Of a DNA stretch of 64,000 nucleotides, positions 1 through 7,868 are shown piece by piece (the stretch's first letter is position 1; each line of letters opens with the position of its first letter). A program made the translations under genes and the position numbers. This DNA comes from Hungatella sp. UBA4396 (lineage in GTDB: Bacteria > Bacillota > Clostridia > Lachnospirales > Lachnospiraceae), in the NCBI GenBank assembly GCA_002389905.1, contig DGRE01000041.1:62001-126000 (forward strand), given 5' to 3'. The notes under the pieces are model-generated. The model did no database searches, was not told the origin of the DNA, and saw nothing but the letters and a program-made list of their open reading frames with translations.

Positions 1-1299
1 GAATTATGGGAGAATAACTGGGGAGAACAGGGAACAAAGGTACAGGGAGAACCCATACGGCAGAGTGAGGCTATGTATCATATGGAAAAAAAGCTTTCTA
101 AAATGGGATATCATATCCTGGTTAAAAAAAGCGGACATCTCCTTTACTCAAATTTTTCAGACGGAGATATGGACTCAGCTGAAATGGCGGCAGGAGGTGC
201 GCTCCATTCTGCAAAAAACATGACAGCCGGTTCGGAAAATGTTTCTGTGATTAAAAATACCTTCTACCATGATGAAAATGAATTTTCAATCATTGCGGTG
301 AACAGTGGTCAGGGTGAGCAGCAGGTGGTTTCCTATTTTCAAAGCTATATTATGAGATATGTCTTGATTTTTTTGATTCTTTTTTTCTCAGTGACTATTT
401 TAGTAAATGTGGGGCTTTCATACTGGGTTTCAAAAAGTGTTCTGACACCTCTCAAAAAGTTAAGCCTGGGAACAAAGGAAATAAAGGAGGGCAACCTGGA
501 TACAATGCTGAATTATCATAAGAAGGATGAGTTTGGGGAAGTATGCCAGGATTTTGAGGACATGAGAAGATATCTGAAACAGTCTGTAGAAGAACGGTTA
601 GAATATGAAAACCGGAGAAAAGAAATGATTTCAGGGATATCACATGATTTAAGGACGCCTCTGACTTCCATCGGAGGATATTTAGATGGTTTGATCGATG
701 GGATTGCTGATACACCAGAAAAAAGAAAGCGGTATCTGAATGCTATAAAAACCAGGGCAAAGGATCTGGAACGGTTGGTGGACAGTCTTTCTGAGTATAA
801 TCGTCTGGAGAATGGGAGGCTGAAATATCATCTGGAGTATGGTGATTTAAAATGCTTCTTTGAACAATATCTTGCCCTTTATAGAGAAGAAGCAAAAAAC
901 AATGGCGTTAAGGTTTTGTTTGCAGCCAAGGAGAAGCGGTATCCCGCCTATTTTGACGAATATGAAATGAACCGGGTATTTGATAACCTGTTTACCAATA
1001 CAATCCGTTATCGGGAAGGGTCGAAATCAATTGTGGAAATACGTTTGAAAAGGAGTGCCGATCAGTCATGGATTGAAATAACCTTTACAGACGATGGGCC
1101 AGGGGTTCCGGCCGAAAGTTTTGAGCGCATCTTTGAAACCTTTTACAGGGTAGATGATGCCAGAAGCCAGGCCGGAAAAGGCAGTGGGATTGGCTTAGCG
1201 GTTGTAAAGGAGATTATTACCGGGCATGGAGGAACGGTATACGCAGAAAACTGCGGCGGCTTGTCAATCATTATAAATCTGCCGGTTACAAAGGAGTGA
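1..1299 (+). CDS. Sensor histidine kinase (5' end outside window)
   Basis: Membrane sensor kinase of a two-component system. The reading frame is open from base 1, so the first part of the gene, probably including an N-terminal membrane helix, lies upstream; the ATG at 73 is internal. Visible in order (numbering from that ATG): extracytoplasmic stretch, membrane helix about residues 96-118, HAMP linker about 119-170, H-box GISHDLRTPLTS with the phospho-acceptor His about 191, N-box DNLFTNTIRY, G1 DDGPGVP, F-box ERIFETFYR, and G2 GKGSGIGLAVV. All catalytic boxes are intact. The stop overlaps the response-regulator start, so the two are co-transcribed. The signal sensed cannot be told from this sequence. 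Confidence 0.93.
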   Translation, partial: ELWENNWGEQGTKVQGEPIRQSEAMYHMEKKLSKMGYHILVKKSGHLLYSNFSDGDMDSAEMAAGGALHSAKNMTAGSENVSVIKNTFYHDENEFSIIAVNSGQGEQQVVSYFQSYIMRYVLIFLILFFSVTILVNVGLSYWVSKSVLTPLKKLSLGTKEIKEGNLDTMLNYHKKDEFGEVCQDFEDMRRYLKQSVEERLEYENRRKEMISGISHDLRTPLTSIGGYLDGLIDGIADTPEKRKRYLNAIKTRAKDLERLVDSLSEYNRLENGRLKYHLEYGDLKCFFEQYLALYREEAKNNGVKVLFAAKEKRYPAYFDEYEMNRVFDNLFTNTIRYREGSKSIVEIRLKRSADQSWIEITFTDDGPGVPAESFERIFETFYRVDDARSQAGKGSGIGLAVVKEIITGHGGTVYAENCGGLSIIINLPVTKE

Positions 1300-2003
1300 T
1301 GAATAGATTGAAAAAGATTTTGATTATAGAAGACGATGAACTGATTGCTGAATTGGAACGGGATTATCTGGAGGCCAGTGGCTTTGAAGTGGAAATTGAT
1401 CTGAATGGAGATTCCGGGTTAAAACAGATAATGGCAGGAGGATATGATGCCTTGATTCTGGATGTGATGCTTCCTGGAAAGAATGGATTTGATGTTTGCC
1501 GGGAAGTGAGGAAAGAATTAAATCTGCCGGTTATCATGATAACAGCCAGGAAAGAAGATGTGGATAAAATCAGAGGGTTAGGTCTGGGGGCAGATGACTA
1601 TATGGTAAAACCCTTTAGTCCCGCAGAGATGGTTGCCAGAGTCAAATCCCATATTCAGATTCATGAACGTTTGCTGGGGGAGAAAGTGGAGATGGAAAAC
1701 CAATCCGTTACAATCAGGGATCTTACAATCTTTCCAAAGGAAAGGCGTGTATATTTGGCTGGAACGGAGGTAACATTGACGAATAAGGAGTTTGAGCTTC
1801 TCTTGCTTCTGATAGAAAACCCTAACATCGTATTTTCAAAAGATACGCTGTTTGACCGGATATGGGGAATGGATGCAGCAGGAAATACGGCCACCGTCAC
1901 TGTACATATTAACCGTCTGAGAGAAAAGATTGAAAAGGACCCAGCCTCTCCCCGGTTTATTGAAACAGTATGGGGTGCAGGATACCGGTTTAAGGTGAAT
2001 TAA
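1299..2003 (+). CDS. OmpR-family response regulator
   Basis: DNA-binding partner of the upstream kinase. The N-terminal receiver domain has the acidic pair in IIEDDE, the phospho-acceptor Asp in LILDVMLPGKNG (about residue 55) and the conserved Lys in MVKPF. A C-terminal winged helix follows, with VTLTNKEFELLLLL and the end motif VWGAGYRF. The length (about 234 aa) is normal. Start choice is uncertain: ATG at 1299 overlaps the kinase stop by one base, with GTG at 1296 and TTG at 1308 as alternatives. The AAGGAG at 1291-1296 is spaced best for the TTG, which would give the usual start MKKILII. No target gene is adjacent, so its regulon is unknown. Confidence 0.93.
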   Translation: MNRLKKILIIEDDELIAELERDYLEASGFEVEIDLNGDSGLKQIMAGGYDALILDVMLPGKNGFDVCREVRKELNLPVIMITARKEDVDKIRGLGLGADDYMVKPFSPAEMVARVKSHIQIHERLLGEKVEMENQSVTIRDLTIFPKERRVYLAGTEVTLTNKEFELLLLLIENPNIVFSKDTLFDRIWGMDAAGNTATVTVHINRLREKIEKDPASPRFIETVWGAGYRFKVN

Positions 2004-2222
2004 ATTTACGGAAAGTTTATATATTGTTCTGGCAGGGCGTTAGAACATGAACCAGATGCGGGAAAAGATTATCAGGAGGAATTTCTAACCAGATTACGAT
2101 TGATTTTAAAATAAAGATGATGAATTAAAGAGTGTGGTATGATAAAATGAAAGGCAAAGGAAATTAAGTACTTTGTTTGTAAAGCTGGGGATTGCATAGA
2201 TCCCCCAAAAGGAGTGTAGCTC

Positions 2223-3125
2223 ATGTATAATCATCAGTTAGAAACATTTATACAAGTTGCAGATGCCGGCAGTTTTTCCAAAGCCGCACAAAAATTATTC
2301 ATTACTTCTACCGCAGTGATTAAGCAAATAAACTTATTAGAAGCTGAGTTAGGCTTGCAGCTATTTATCCGGACACATCGCGGAATTAAACTTACATCAT
2401 CCGGGAAGTCTCTGTATAAAGATAGTAAATATATTATTCAATACGCAAAAGATTCCTTGGTAAGGGCAAGAAACGCGGAACAGAACAGTGATAATATGAT
2501 TCGCATCGGTACTTCCCTGATTACACCGAGCCAGTTTTTATTAGAATTATGGCCTAAAATTCAAGAACATTGCCCGGACCTTAAATTTCAGCTTGTACCG
2601 TTTGAAAACACACCGGAAAATGCCAGAGAGATTTTGGCAAATCTAGGTCAAAACATTGATTTGGTGGCAGGTATTTTTGACGGGAGGATCCGAGAACATC
2701 GTGGTTGTGTAGCTTTGGAACTCTACAAAACACCAATTTGCTGTGCAGTCTCCATTTACCACAGATTAGCAGGAAAAGACCGACTGACCATTCAGGATCT
2801 ATTTGGGGAAAATTTAATGCTGATGCGGCGCGGATGGAATAGCTATGTTGATCTGCTGCGGGATGATATTTGGGGAAACTATCCGCAAATTACCGTGAAG
2901 GATTTTCAGTTTTATGATGTCAATGTATTCAACCAGTGTGAGCATAGCAACGATGTTTTAATGGCTATTGAAAGCTGGGAGAATGTACATCCACTGCTGA
3001 AAATATTACCGGTAGAATGGGATTATCAGGTTCCTTTTGGACTGCTTTATTCCCCTTCGCCCTCTGATGCAGTTCGCTCTATTATTTACGCTGTAACAAA
3101 AGTCTTTAATTTAGAAAACCCATAA
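2223..3125 (+). CDS. LysR-family transcriptional regulator
   Basis: Single-gene regulator of 300 aa. The N-terminal winged helix (about 1-60) carries the LysR signature SFSKAAQKLFITSTAVIKQI followed by LEAELGLQLFIR. The rest is a type 2 periplasmic-binding-like effector domain, divergent from the better known members. A good ribosome site (AAAAGGAG) precedes the ATG. It is followed by a strong hairpin terminator, then by the alcohol dehydrogenase on the same strand. Because LysR genes usually sit divergently from their targets, control of the downstream redox genes is plausible but not shown. The effector is unknown. Confidence 0.9.
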   Translation: MYNHQLETFIQVADAGSFSKAAQKLFITSTAVIKQINLLEAELGLQLFIRTHRGIKLTSSGKSLYKDSKYIIQYAKDSLVRARNAEQNSDNMIRIGTSLITPSQFLLELWPKIQEHCPDLKFQLVPFENTPENAREILANLGQNIDLVAGIFDGRIREHRGCVALELYKTPICCAVSIYHRLAGKDRLTIQDLFGENLMLMRRGWNSYVDLLRDDIWGNYPQITVKDFQFYDVNVFNQCEHSNDVLMAIESWENVHPLLKILPVEWDYQVPFGLLYSPSPSDAVRSIIYAVTKVFNLENP

Positions 3126-3136
3126 AAGAAAATCAT

Positions 3137-3182
3137 AACAAAGAAGTCTGCAAGATCAAATCTTGTGGACTTCTTTGTTTTA
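3137..3182 (+). terminator. Rho-independent terminator after LysR gene
   Basis: Inverted repeat ACAAAGAAGTC / GACTTCTTTGT with an inner CAAGAT/ATCTTG extension and a short loop, followed by TTTTAAG. It sits directly after the LysR stop codon and separates that gene from the alcohol dehydrogenase. Confidence 0.85.
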
Positions 3183-3297
3183 AGAGTTATAACCTTTAGG
3201 TTTTTACTTCTAAACTTATTGAAACTTCTGATTGCAGATTTTTTCCTTTATAATAAAAAATATATAAATGAACAAGCCTGGGAAGAGGAATGATATT

Positions 3298-4467
3298 ATG
3301 AATAATTTTGTATTTGAAAATTCTACAAAGGTCTATTTTGGTAAGGGATGTGTCAAAGAATATCTGTCCTGTCTGCTCCGGGGCTGCGGCAATACCGTTA
3401 TGCTTGCTTATGGCGGCAGTTCTTTTAAAAAAAATGGTATTTATGATGAAGTAGCCGGTATACTGGAAGCTGCCGGAAAGACGATTGTTGAATTTTCCGG
3501 CATCATGGCAAATCCCACCTACAAAAAGGTACTGGAAGGAGCAGCTCTGGCAAGGAAAAATCATGTGGATGTTATTCTCGGCGTTGGAGGCGGTTCGGTG
3601 ATGGACTGTTGCAAGGCGGTTTCTATGGCGGCAGTTTCTAAGGAAGATATATGGGAAAACTATTGGATCCGTCCCGGTGTGATCGATTTTGAGCCGCTCC
3701 CGTTGGGCGTCATTGTCACAGTTTCCGGCACAGGAAGCGAAATGAATGGCGGTGCTGTCATTACCAATGAAGAAACAAAGGTCAAGACAGGGAGGGATTA
3801 TTCCAAATGCAATCCGAAATTTGCCCTGCTTGATCCCACCTATACCTACAGTGTACCGGTAAAGCAAATGGTATCCGGCGGTTTTGATACCCTGTCACAT
3901 ATCATGGAGATTTACTTTAGTGAACCCGATGAGGACAATGTGTCGGACGATATTTCAGAAGCACTGATGAAAAGTGTTATCCAAAATCTGAGAGCCGCAA
4001 TTATAAACCGGGAGGACTACACTGCCCGAAGCAATCTGATGTGGGATGCTGCGATGGCAGAAAACCGTATTATTAAACTGGGCAAAAGAACTGATTTTAT
4101 GTGCCATCAGATGGAGCATCAGCTGGCCGCCTATACCGATTGCAACCATGGTCAGGGATTAGCTGTCCTTCATCCTGTTTATTACAGGCACATCTACTCT
4201 TTGGGTTTATCTAAATTCGTCCGTTTCGCAAAGAATGTGTGGAATCTATCTGCCGAGGGTAAAACAGAGGAAGAATTAGCTCGTGCAGGGGTAGAAGCTC
4301 TTGCAGATTTTATTCGAGAGATCGGGATGCCGACCACCTTACGAGAGTTGGGAATGAAGGATAAAGCGATGCTGAAAGTGGTTGCAGACTCCTGTGGCAT
4401 TTCAACAGGCAGCTATAAACGCTTGAACCGTGAGGAAATCCTTGAAATCTTTTATGAATGTTATTAA
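3298..4467 (+). CDS. Iron-containing alcohol dehydrogenase
   Basis: Cytoplasmic group III metal-dependent alcohol dehydrogenase of about 389 aa, like clostridial butanol dehydrogenases. It probably reduces aldehydes with NAD(P)H. The nucleotide-binding GVGGGSVMDC lies at about 95-104, the family motif SGTGSE at about 143-148, and the metal ligands fit Asp197 and His201 (GGFDTLSH), His270 (FMCHQMEH) and His284 (DCNHGQG). Start: AGAGGA at 3284-3289 fits the ATG at 3298, whereas an in-frame ATG at 3268 has no ribosome site and adds non-family residues. An aldo/keto reductase and a DUF4405 membrane protein lie downstream on the same strand, suggesting a small redox or detoxification group. The substrate is unknown. 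Confidence 0.92.
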   Translation: MNNFVFENSTKVYFGKGCVKEYLSCLLRGCGNTVMLAYGGSSFKKNGIYDEVAGILEAAGKTIVEFSGIMANPTYKKVLEGAALARKNHVDVILGVGGGSVMDCCKAVSMAAVSKEDIWENYWIRPGVIDFEPLPLGVIVTVSGTGSEMNGGAVITNEETKVKTGRDYSKCNPKFALLDPTYTYSVPVKQMVSGGFDTLSHIMEIYFSEPDEDNVSDDISEALMKSVIQNLRAAIINREDYTARSNLMWDAAMAENRIIKLGKRTDFMCHQMEHQLAAYTDCNHGQGLAVLHPVYYRHIYSLGLSKFVRFAKNVWNLSAEGKTEEELARAGVEALADFIREIGMPTTLRELGMKDKAMLKVVADSCGISTGSYKRLNREEILEIFYECY

Positions 4468-4533
4468 TTAAAAGTGCAGGACAGTGCCGCTGATGTGGCC
4501 GCATGGGTGAAGGAACATGGGTTTGCAAAGTAA
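4468..4533 (+). pseudogene. Short remnant in frame after the dehydrogenase stop (possible flavodoxin tail)
   Basis: Directly after the TAA of the dehydrogenase, the same frame continues for about 21 codons, ending KVQDSAADVAAWVKEHGFAK and a second TAA at 4531. The pattern resembles the last helix of flavodoxin-like proteins (…V.EWLKENG..), and flavodoxins often neighbour such dehydrogenase and aldo/keto reductase genes in clostridia. There is no start codon or ribosome site of its own. The best reading is the tail of a deleted gene; the family assignment is an inference from about 20 residues. Confidence 0.35.
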
Positions 4534-4586
4534 GAAAACTGTTGTCATAAAAAATGGTTGAAAATTTACAAGAAAAGGCGATTACT

Positions 4587-5576
4587 ATGAAAAAAATATT
4601 TTTAGGAAAAAGCGGACTTGAAGTATCCAGCATAGGCCTTGGCTGTATGGGGATGAGCCACGGTTACGGCCCCGCTGCAGACAAAGGAGAATCAATCAAA
4701 ACAATTCGTCATGCTGTGGAGCTTGGAGTAACATTTTTTGACACCGCAGAGGTATACGGAGAGGGTGAAAATGAAAAACTGGTAGGCGAAGCTCTTGCTC
4801 CTTATGGGAATCAGGTAGTGATTGCCACCAAATGCGGCATCAAGCTGGTGGATGGAAAACAGGTGTTGGATGGCCGCCCAAAAGTCATTCGCAGATCGGT
4901 TGACGGTTCTCTAAAGCGTCTCGGTGTGGAAGTGATTGACCTGTATTACTTACACCGCGTTGACCCTGATACCCCCATTGAGGAAGTAGCGGAAACCATG
5001 AAGGATTTGATCCGGCAAGGGAAAATTCGCCATTGGGGACTGTCAGAGGCCGGAATTGATACAGTTCGCCGTGCCCATTCAGTTTGCCCGCTGACTGCGA
5101 TTCAAAGTGAATATTCCATGATGTGGCGGCAGCCCGAAGAATCATTGTTCTCTGTTCTCGAAGAACTCGGCATTGGGTTCGTGCCGTTTAGTCCTCTTGG
5201 TAAAGGATTTCTGACTGCTACGATTCAAAAAGATACCACCTTTGCAGCTTCTGATTTCCGCAGCATTGTCCCACGTTTTACCCCGGAAAATATAGAAGCG
5301 AATCAAGGTCTGGTAAAGCTGATTGAAAAAATAGCCAAAGATAAAGGTGCAACCCCGGCGCAGATTGCCTTAGCATGGGTGATTGCACAAAAACCATGGA
5401 TTTCACCGATTCCCGGAACCAAAAACATTTCCCGCCTGGAAGAAAATGTGGGTGCTATCAATATAGAACTGGCTGATAGGGAAGTTACTGCGTTGAATGA
5501 AGTTTTGTCACACGTAGAGATTTCGGGTGCCCGTTACCCTGTTGGCTCCGATTTTGATAAGAGAGCCGGCAAATAA
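4587..5576 (+). CDS. Aldo/keto reductase
   Basis: NADPH-dependent carbonyl reductase of 329 aa with a TIM-barrel fold. The catalytic tetrad is visible: Asp and Tyr in FFDTAEVYGEGENE, Lys in VVIATKCG and His in DLYYLHRVDPD. The C-terminal cofactor part has PIPGTKNISRLEENVGA. The N-terminus KIFLGKSGLEVSSIGLGCMG is typical of the YhdN/AKR11-13-like branch. Start: the ATG at 4587 has AAGG about 8 bases upstream; an in-frame ATG at 4554 would add a non-family extension. It follows the alcohol dehydrogenase with a small remnant between them, and DUF4405 follows after 133 bases. The physiological substrate is unknown. Confidence 0.92.
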   Translation: MKKIFLGKSGLEVSSIGLGCMGMSHGYGPAADKGESIKTIRHAVELGVTFFDTAEVYGEGENEKLVGEALAPYGNQVVIATKCGIKLVDGKQVLDGRPKVIRRSVDGSLKRLGVEVIDLYYLHRVDPDTPIEEVAETMKDLIRQGKIRHWGLSEAGIDTVRRAHSVCPLTAIQSEYSMMWRQPEESLFSVLEELGIGFVPFSPLGKGFLTATIQKDTTFAASDFRSIVPRFTPENIEANQGLVKLIEKIAKDKGATPAQIALAWVIAQKPWISPIPGTKNISRLEENVGAINIELADREVTALNEVLSHVEISGARYPVGSDFDKRAGK

Positions 5577-5709
5577 TTTTTTATGGATAATATTTCTATG
5601 AACAAAAAGGTATGGAGGAAAAAAACTTGACAGGCATCTCTATTGTGGAAACTAAAATGCAGCTTTTACCAGCTTTATTAGAGAATGCTTCTTAGGAGGA
5701 GATATACGT

Positions 5710-6375
5710 ATGAAGTTAAAAACAATCATTAAGATTATAATAGATTTCTTGATGACGATTGGATTACTGCTCTTAATGGCATTTGAGCTGCTTGGCAGAG
5801 CTGCTCATGAGTGGATCGGAGCAGGAATGTTCCTGCTATTCATTATTCACCATATTTTGAACCGCAAATGGAGCAAAAACCTGTTCAACGGCAGATATAC
5901 AGCTTACCGTGTTATGCAAACAATACTGGTGATTTCAGTGTTTTTAACAATGATGGGATCATTTATAAGCGCAATCATTCTTTCCCGTCATGTGTTTGCG
6001 TTCCTTCCGATTAGTGGAGGGAGAAATTTTGCCAGGATTCTGCATCTGTTGTCCGCTTATTGGGGATTTGTGCTGATGTCGCTTCATATTGGTCTGCATT
6101 GGGAAACCATGATGGGAATGGTACGGCGATTGGTAAAAAGGCCGTCACGCATCCGCAACATTTTTCTTCGCTGCCTTTCAGCATTGATTATAATATATGG
6201 TATGTATGCTTTCACACATAGAGAAATCGGCTCTTACATGATGCTTAAAACCACCTTTGTATTTTTTGACTTTGAAGAGCCTTTGATTTGGTTCTATATT
6301 GACTATATTGCGATTATGGGTCTGTTTGTAGCCCTTGGGTATTACCTTGCGAAGCTATTGAGAAGAGCATCTTAA
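5710..6375 (+). CDS. DUF4405 membrane protein, probable b-type heme carrier
   Basis: Integral membrane protein of 221 aa with about six predicted helices. Conserved His residues stand at helix positions typical of DUF4405/cytochrome b561-like proteins: RAAHEWIGAG, IIHHILN, RILHLLSAYWGF and SLHIGLHW. This layout suggests a di-heme membrane electron carrier, although heme binding is inferred. The start has a very strong ribosome site (TAGGAGG). Its neighbours are an aldo/keto reductase and an iron alcohol dehydrogenase, and genes of this family are often found beside flavodoxin and reductase genes in clostridia. Its role in the cell is not established. Confidence 0.82.
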   Translation: MKLKTIIKIIIDFLMTIGLLLLMAFELLGRAAHEWIGAGMFLLFIIHHILNRKWSKNLFNGRYTAYRVMQTILVISVFLTMMGSFISAIILSRHVFAFLPISGGRNFARILHLLSAYWGFVLMSLHIGLHWETMMGMVRRLVKRPSRIRNIFLRCLSALIIIYGMYAFTHREIGSYMMLKTTFVFFDFEEPLIWFYIDYIAIMGLFVALGYYLAKLLRRAS

Positions 6376-6479
6376 GAAAGCAGGAGAAGGAGGGTGGAGG
6401 GCGATGCAGAAGGGTGGATTCATGACGCAGTTGCATTCTGGGAAAAACAAATGTAATGAAAAGGAATGAAGGAAATAAT

Positions 6480-6517
6480 GAAAGGCACATCTTCAACTAT
6501 AAGGATGTGCCTTTTTA
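6480..6517 (+). terminator. Rho-independent terminator
   Basis: AAAGGCACATC / GATGTGCCTTT with an 11-base loop, followed by TTTTTAG. It ends the ADH-AKR-DUF4405 segment. Confidence 0.85.
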
Positions 6518-6527
6518 GTATAGATAA

Positions 6528-6586
6528 TGCTCCCTTTCGAATATCGAAAGTTTTAATTATTTCACTTGTCTGCTTAGAAGGGAGCA
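6528..6586. repeat. Nested inverted repeats between convergent genes
   Basis: An outer pair, TGCTCCCTT (6528-6536) and AAGGGAGCA (6578-6586), encloses a separate perfect palindrome CTTTCGA-ATA-TCGAAAG (6534-6550). It lies between the terminator of the forward genes and the 3' end of the IclR gene. No coding capacity is evident. It could be a structured 3' end, a small RNA or a decayed element. Confidence 0.45.
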
Positions 6587-6634
6587 TACCAGGGCGAATC
6601 GAATATTTTGCAACAGTCCCATTCGTCATAAATG

Positions 6635-7411
6635 TTAACGAACGGCGTAGCCGAGAAGATTGGAAAGCTTACGGCTTGAAGTAAGCAGCAGAGAGCTCAG
6701 TTCCTCCTCTTCCTGCTCTGTAAGACTGCGGCCGCTTATGCTGATAGCCCCAATGGGTTTGTTAGAAAAATCCATAATAACCGTTCCAATACAAAATACA
6801 TGGTATTCATTTTCTTCTCTATCAAGAGCATATCCACGCTGGCGGGTCAGTCCGATATCCTGAAGCAATAATTGCAGATCAGTCAGAGTATTCTCGGTAA
6901 GAGGCTGGATATTCATATTATTCCATTTCTCTATAATTTCTCCATTTGAATAGGCAGATAAAAGAGCTTTTCCTGCGCTGGTGCTGTAGAGAGGGGAGCG
7001 ATGACCAATACTGGTATATACCGAAAAGTTCATCGCTTCTTTTCCAATACTCTGCAGACATAGAAGCTGATCATTATCTTCAACTGAAAATTGCGCAATC
7101 CGGCCGCATCGGTTATTTAAATCTATTAGTGTTGAATTGATTAGAGACAGTTTATCCAAATTCTGTACAGCATTCAACCCCACTTCATAAGTTTTCAAAG
7201 TCAGGGAGTAATCCCCATTCTTTTCATTTTTCGCAAGATATCCATTTTGAACAAGAGTATATACCAAACGGGAAAGAGAAGCTTTATTAACTTTTATTTC
7301 TTTATTTAATTCTGCCAGGCTCATACTGTTGACCCGGCCTATTATTTCCAGAATTTGCAAAGCTCTGTCTACTGCCTGAACGGTTTCTGTTTTCATGGTT
7401 TCCTGTGCCAT
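6635..7411 (-). CDS. IclR-family transcriptional regulator
   Basis: Regulator of 258 aa with an N-terminal winged helix (QAVDRALQILEIIGR, SMSLAELNKEIKVNKASLSR) and a C-terminal effector domain carrying typical IclR motifs such as YSTSAGKALLS and GYALDREENEYHVFCIG. Start: AGGAGG lies 7 bases before the ATG at 7411; a TTG two codons further upstream is less likely. It is transcribed away from the 2-oxoacid oxidoreductase operon and is the obvious candidate to control it. Motifs AAAAGTGAAACG and ATATGAAAC occur both in this divergent region and before ridA at 12565-12595, so it may control both transcripts. The effector is unknown and may be the pathway substrate. Confidence 0.93.
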   Translation of the reverse strand: MAQETMKTETVQAVDRALQILEIIGRVNSMSLAELNKEIKVNKASLSRLVYTLVQNGYLAKNEKNGDYSLTLKTYEVGLNAVQNLDKLSLINSTLIDLNNRCGRIAQFSVEDNDQLLCLQSIGKEAMNFSVYTSIGHRSPLYSTSAGKALLSAYSNGEIIEKWNNMNIQPLTENTLTDLQLLLQDIGLTRQRGYALDREENEYHVFCIGTVIMDFSNKPIGAISISGRSLTEQEEEELSSLLLTSSRKLSNLLGYAVR

Positions 7412-7544
7412 TATCAAACCTCCTATAAAAACGCCGTATTCTGATACGAGTGTTACATTATTTAATATATTATAAAAGAAAACCCATATATTTGCAAGTG
7501 AAAATAATTAATGAAATTTTTTTTAAATAATCATATGATTTATG

Positions 7545-7619
7545 TTGAAATTTAAAAGGAAAAGTGATAATATGAAACTGCAATTTAAAAAATGTAATAA
7601 TAATTAAAAAAGTGAAACG
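7545..7619 (+). promoter_or_regulatory. Promoter and candidate IclR operator of the 2-oxoacid oxidoreductase operon
   Basis: A sigma-A-like promoter TTGAAA (7545-7550), 17-base spacer, TAATAT (7568-7573) points toward the ferredoxin-subunit gene. ATATGAAAC (7570-7578) overlaps the -10, and AAAAGTGAAACG (7608-7619) lies downstream of it. Both motifs recur before ridA. Operator function is inferred from this recurrence and from the divergent IclR gene. Confidence 0.55.
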
Positions 7620-7634
7620 AAGTAGGAGGTAAAA

Positions 7635-7847
7635 ATGGCTAAAGCAAAAGCAACAGCAGATGTAAGCCTTTGTAAAGGCTGCAGGCTCTGCGTCGGATCT
7701 TGTCCGGTCAATGCGATTGAGCCGCTCAAGGAAATGAACAAAAAGGGATATGAGATTATTCGTATTGATCGGGAACTCTGTATTGGATGCGGAAACTGTT
7801 ACAGGATGTGTCCGGATTATGTATTTACTATCAGCACTGTAGATTAA
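7635..7847 (+). CDS. 2-oxoacid:ferredoxin oxidoreductase, ferredoxin-like (delta) subunit
   Basis: Small 70-aa protein with two [4Fe-4S] ferredoxin motifs, CKGCRLCVGSCP and CIGCGNCYRMCP. It passes electrons from the thiamine-diphosphate subunits to soluble ferredoxin. It is the first gene of a delta-alpha-beta-gamma set (7635-10246) with short spacings, in the order usual for VOR/KOR-type enzymes. TAGGAGG precedes the ATG. The sequence itself gives no substrate information; the alpha subunit is more informative and looks most like the branched-chain/VorB type. Confidence 0.93.
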   Translation: MAKAKATADVSLCKGCRLCVGSCPVNAIEPLKEMNKKGYEIIRIDRELCIGCGNCYRMCPDYVFTISTVD

Positions 7848-7868
7848 CAAGGGAGGGAGAAAAAAGAA

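Noticed and set aside
3196..3867. 223-codon minus-strand open frame
   Set aside because: It lies antisense to the alcohol dehydrogenase, has no ribosome site and reads as low-complexity non-family sequence.
5628..5696. Short frame starting TTG before the DUF4405 gene (about 22 codons)
   Set aside because: A ribosome-site-like GGAGG precedes it, but it is too short and featureless to support as a gene.
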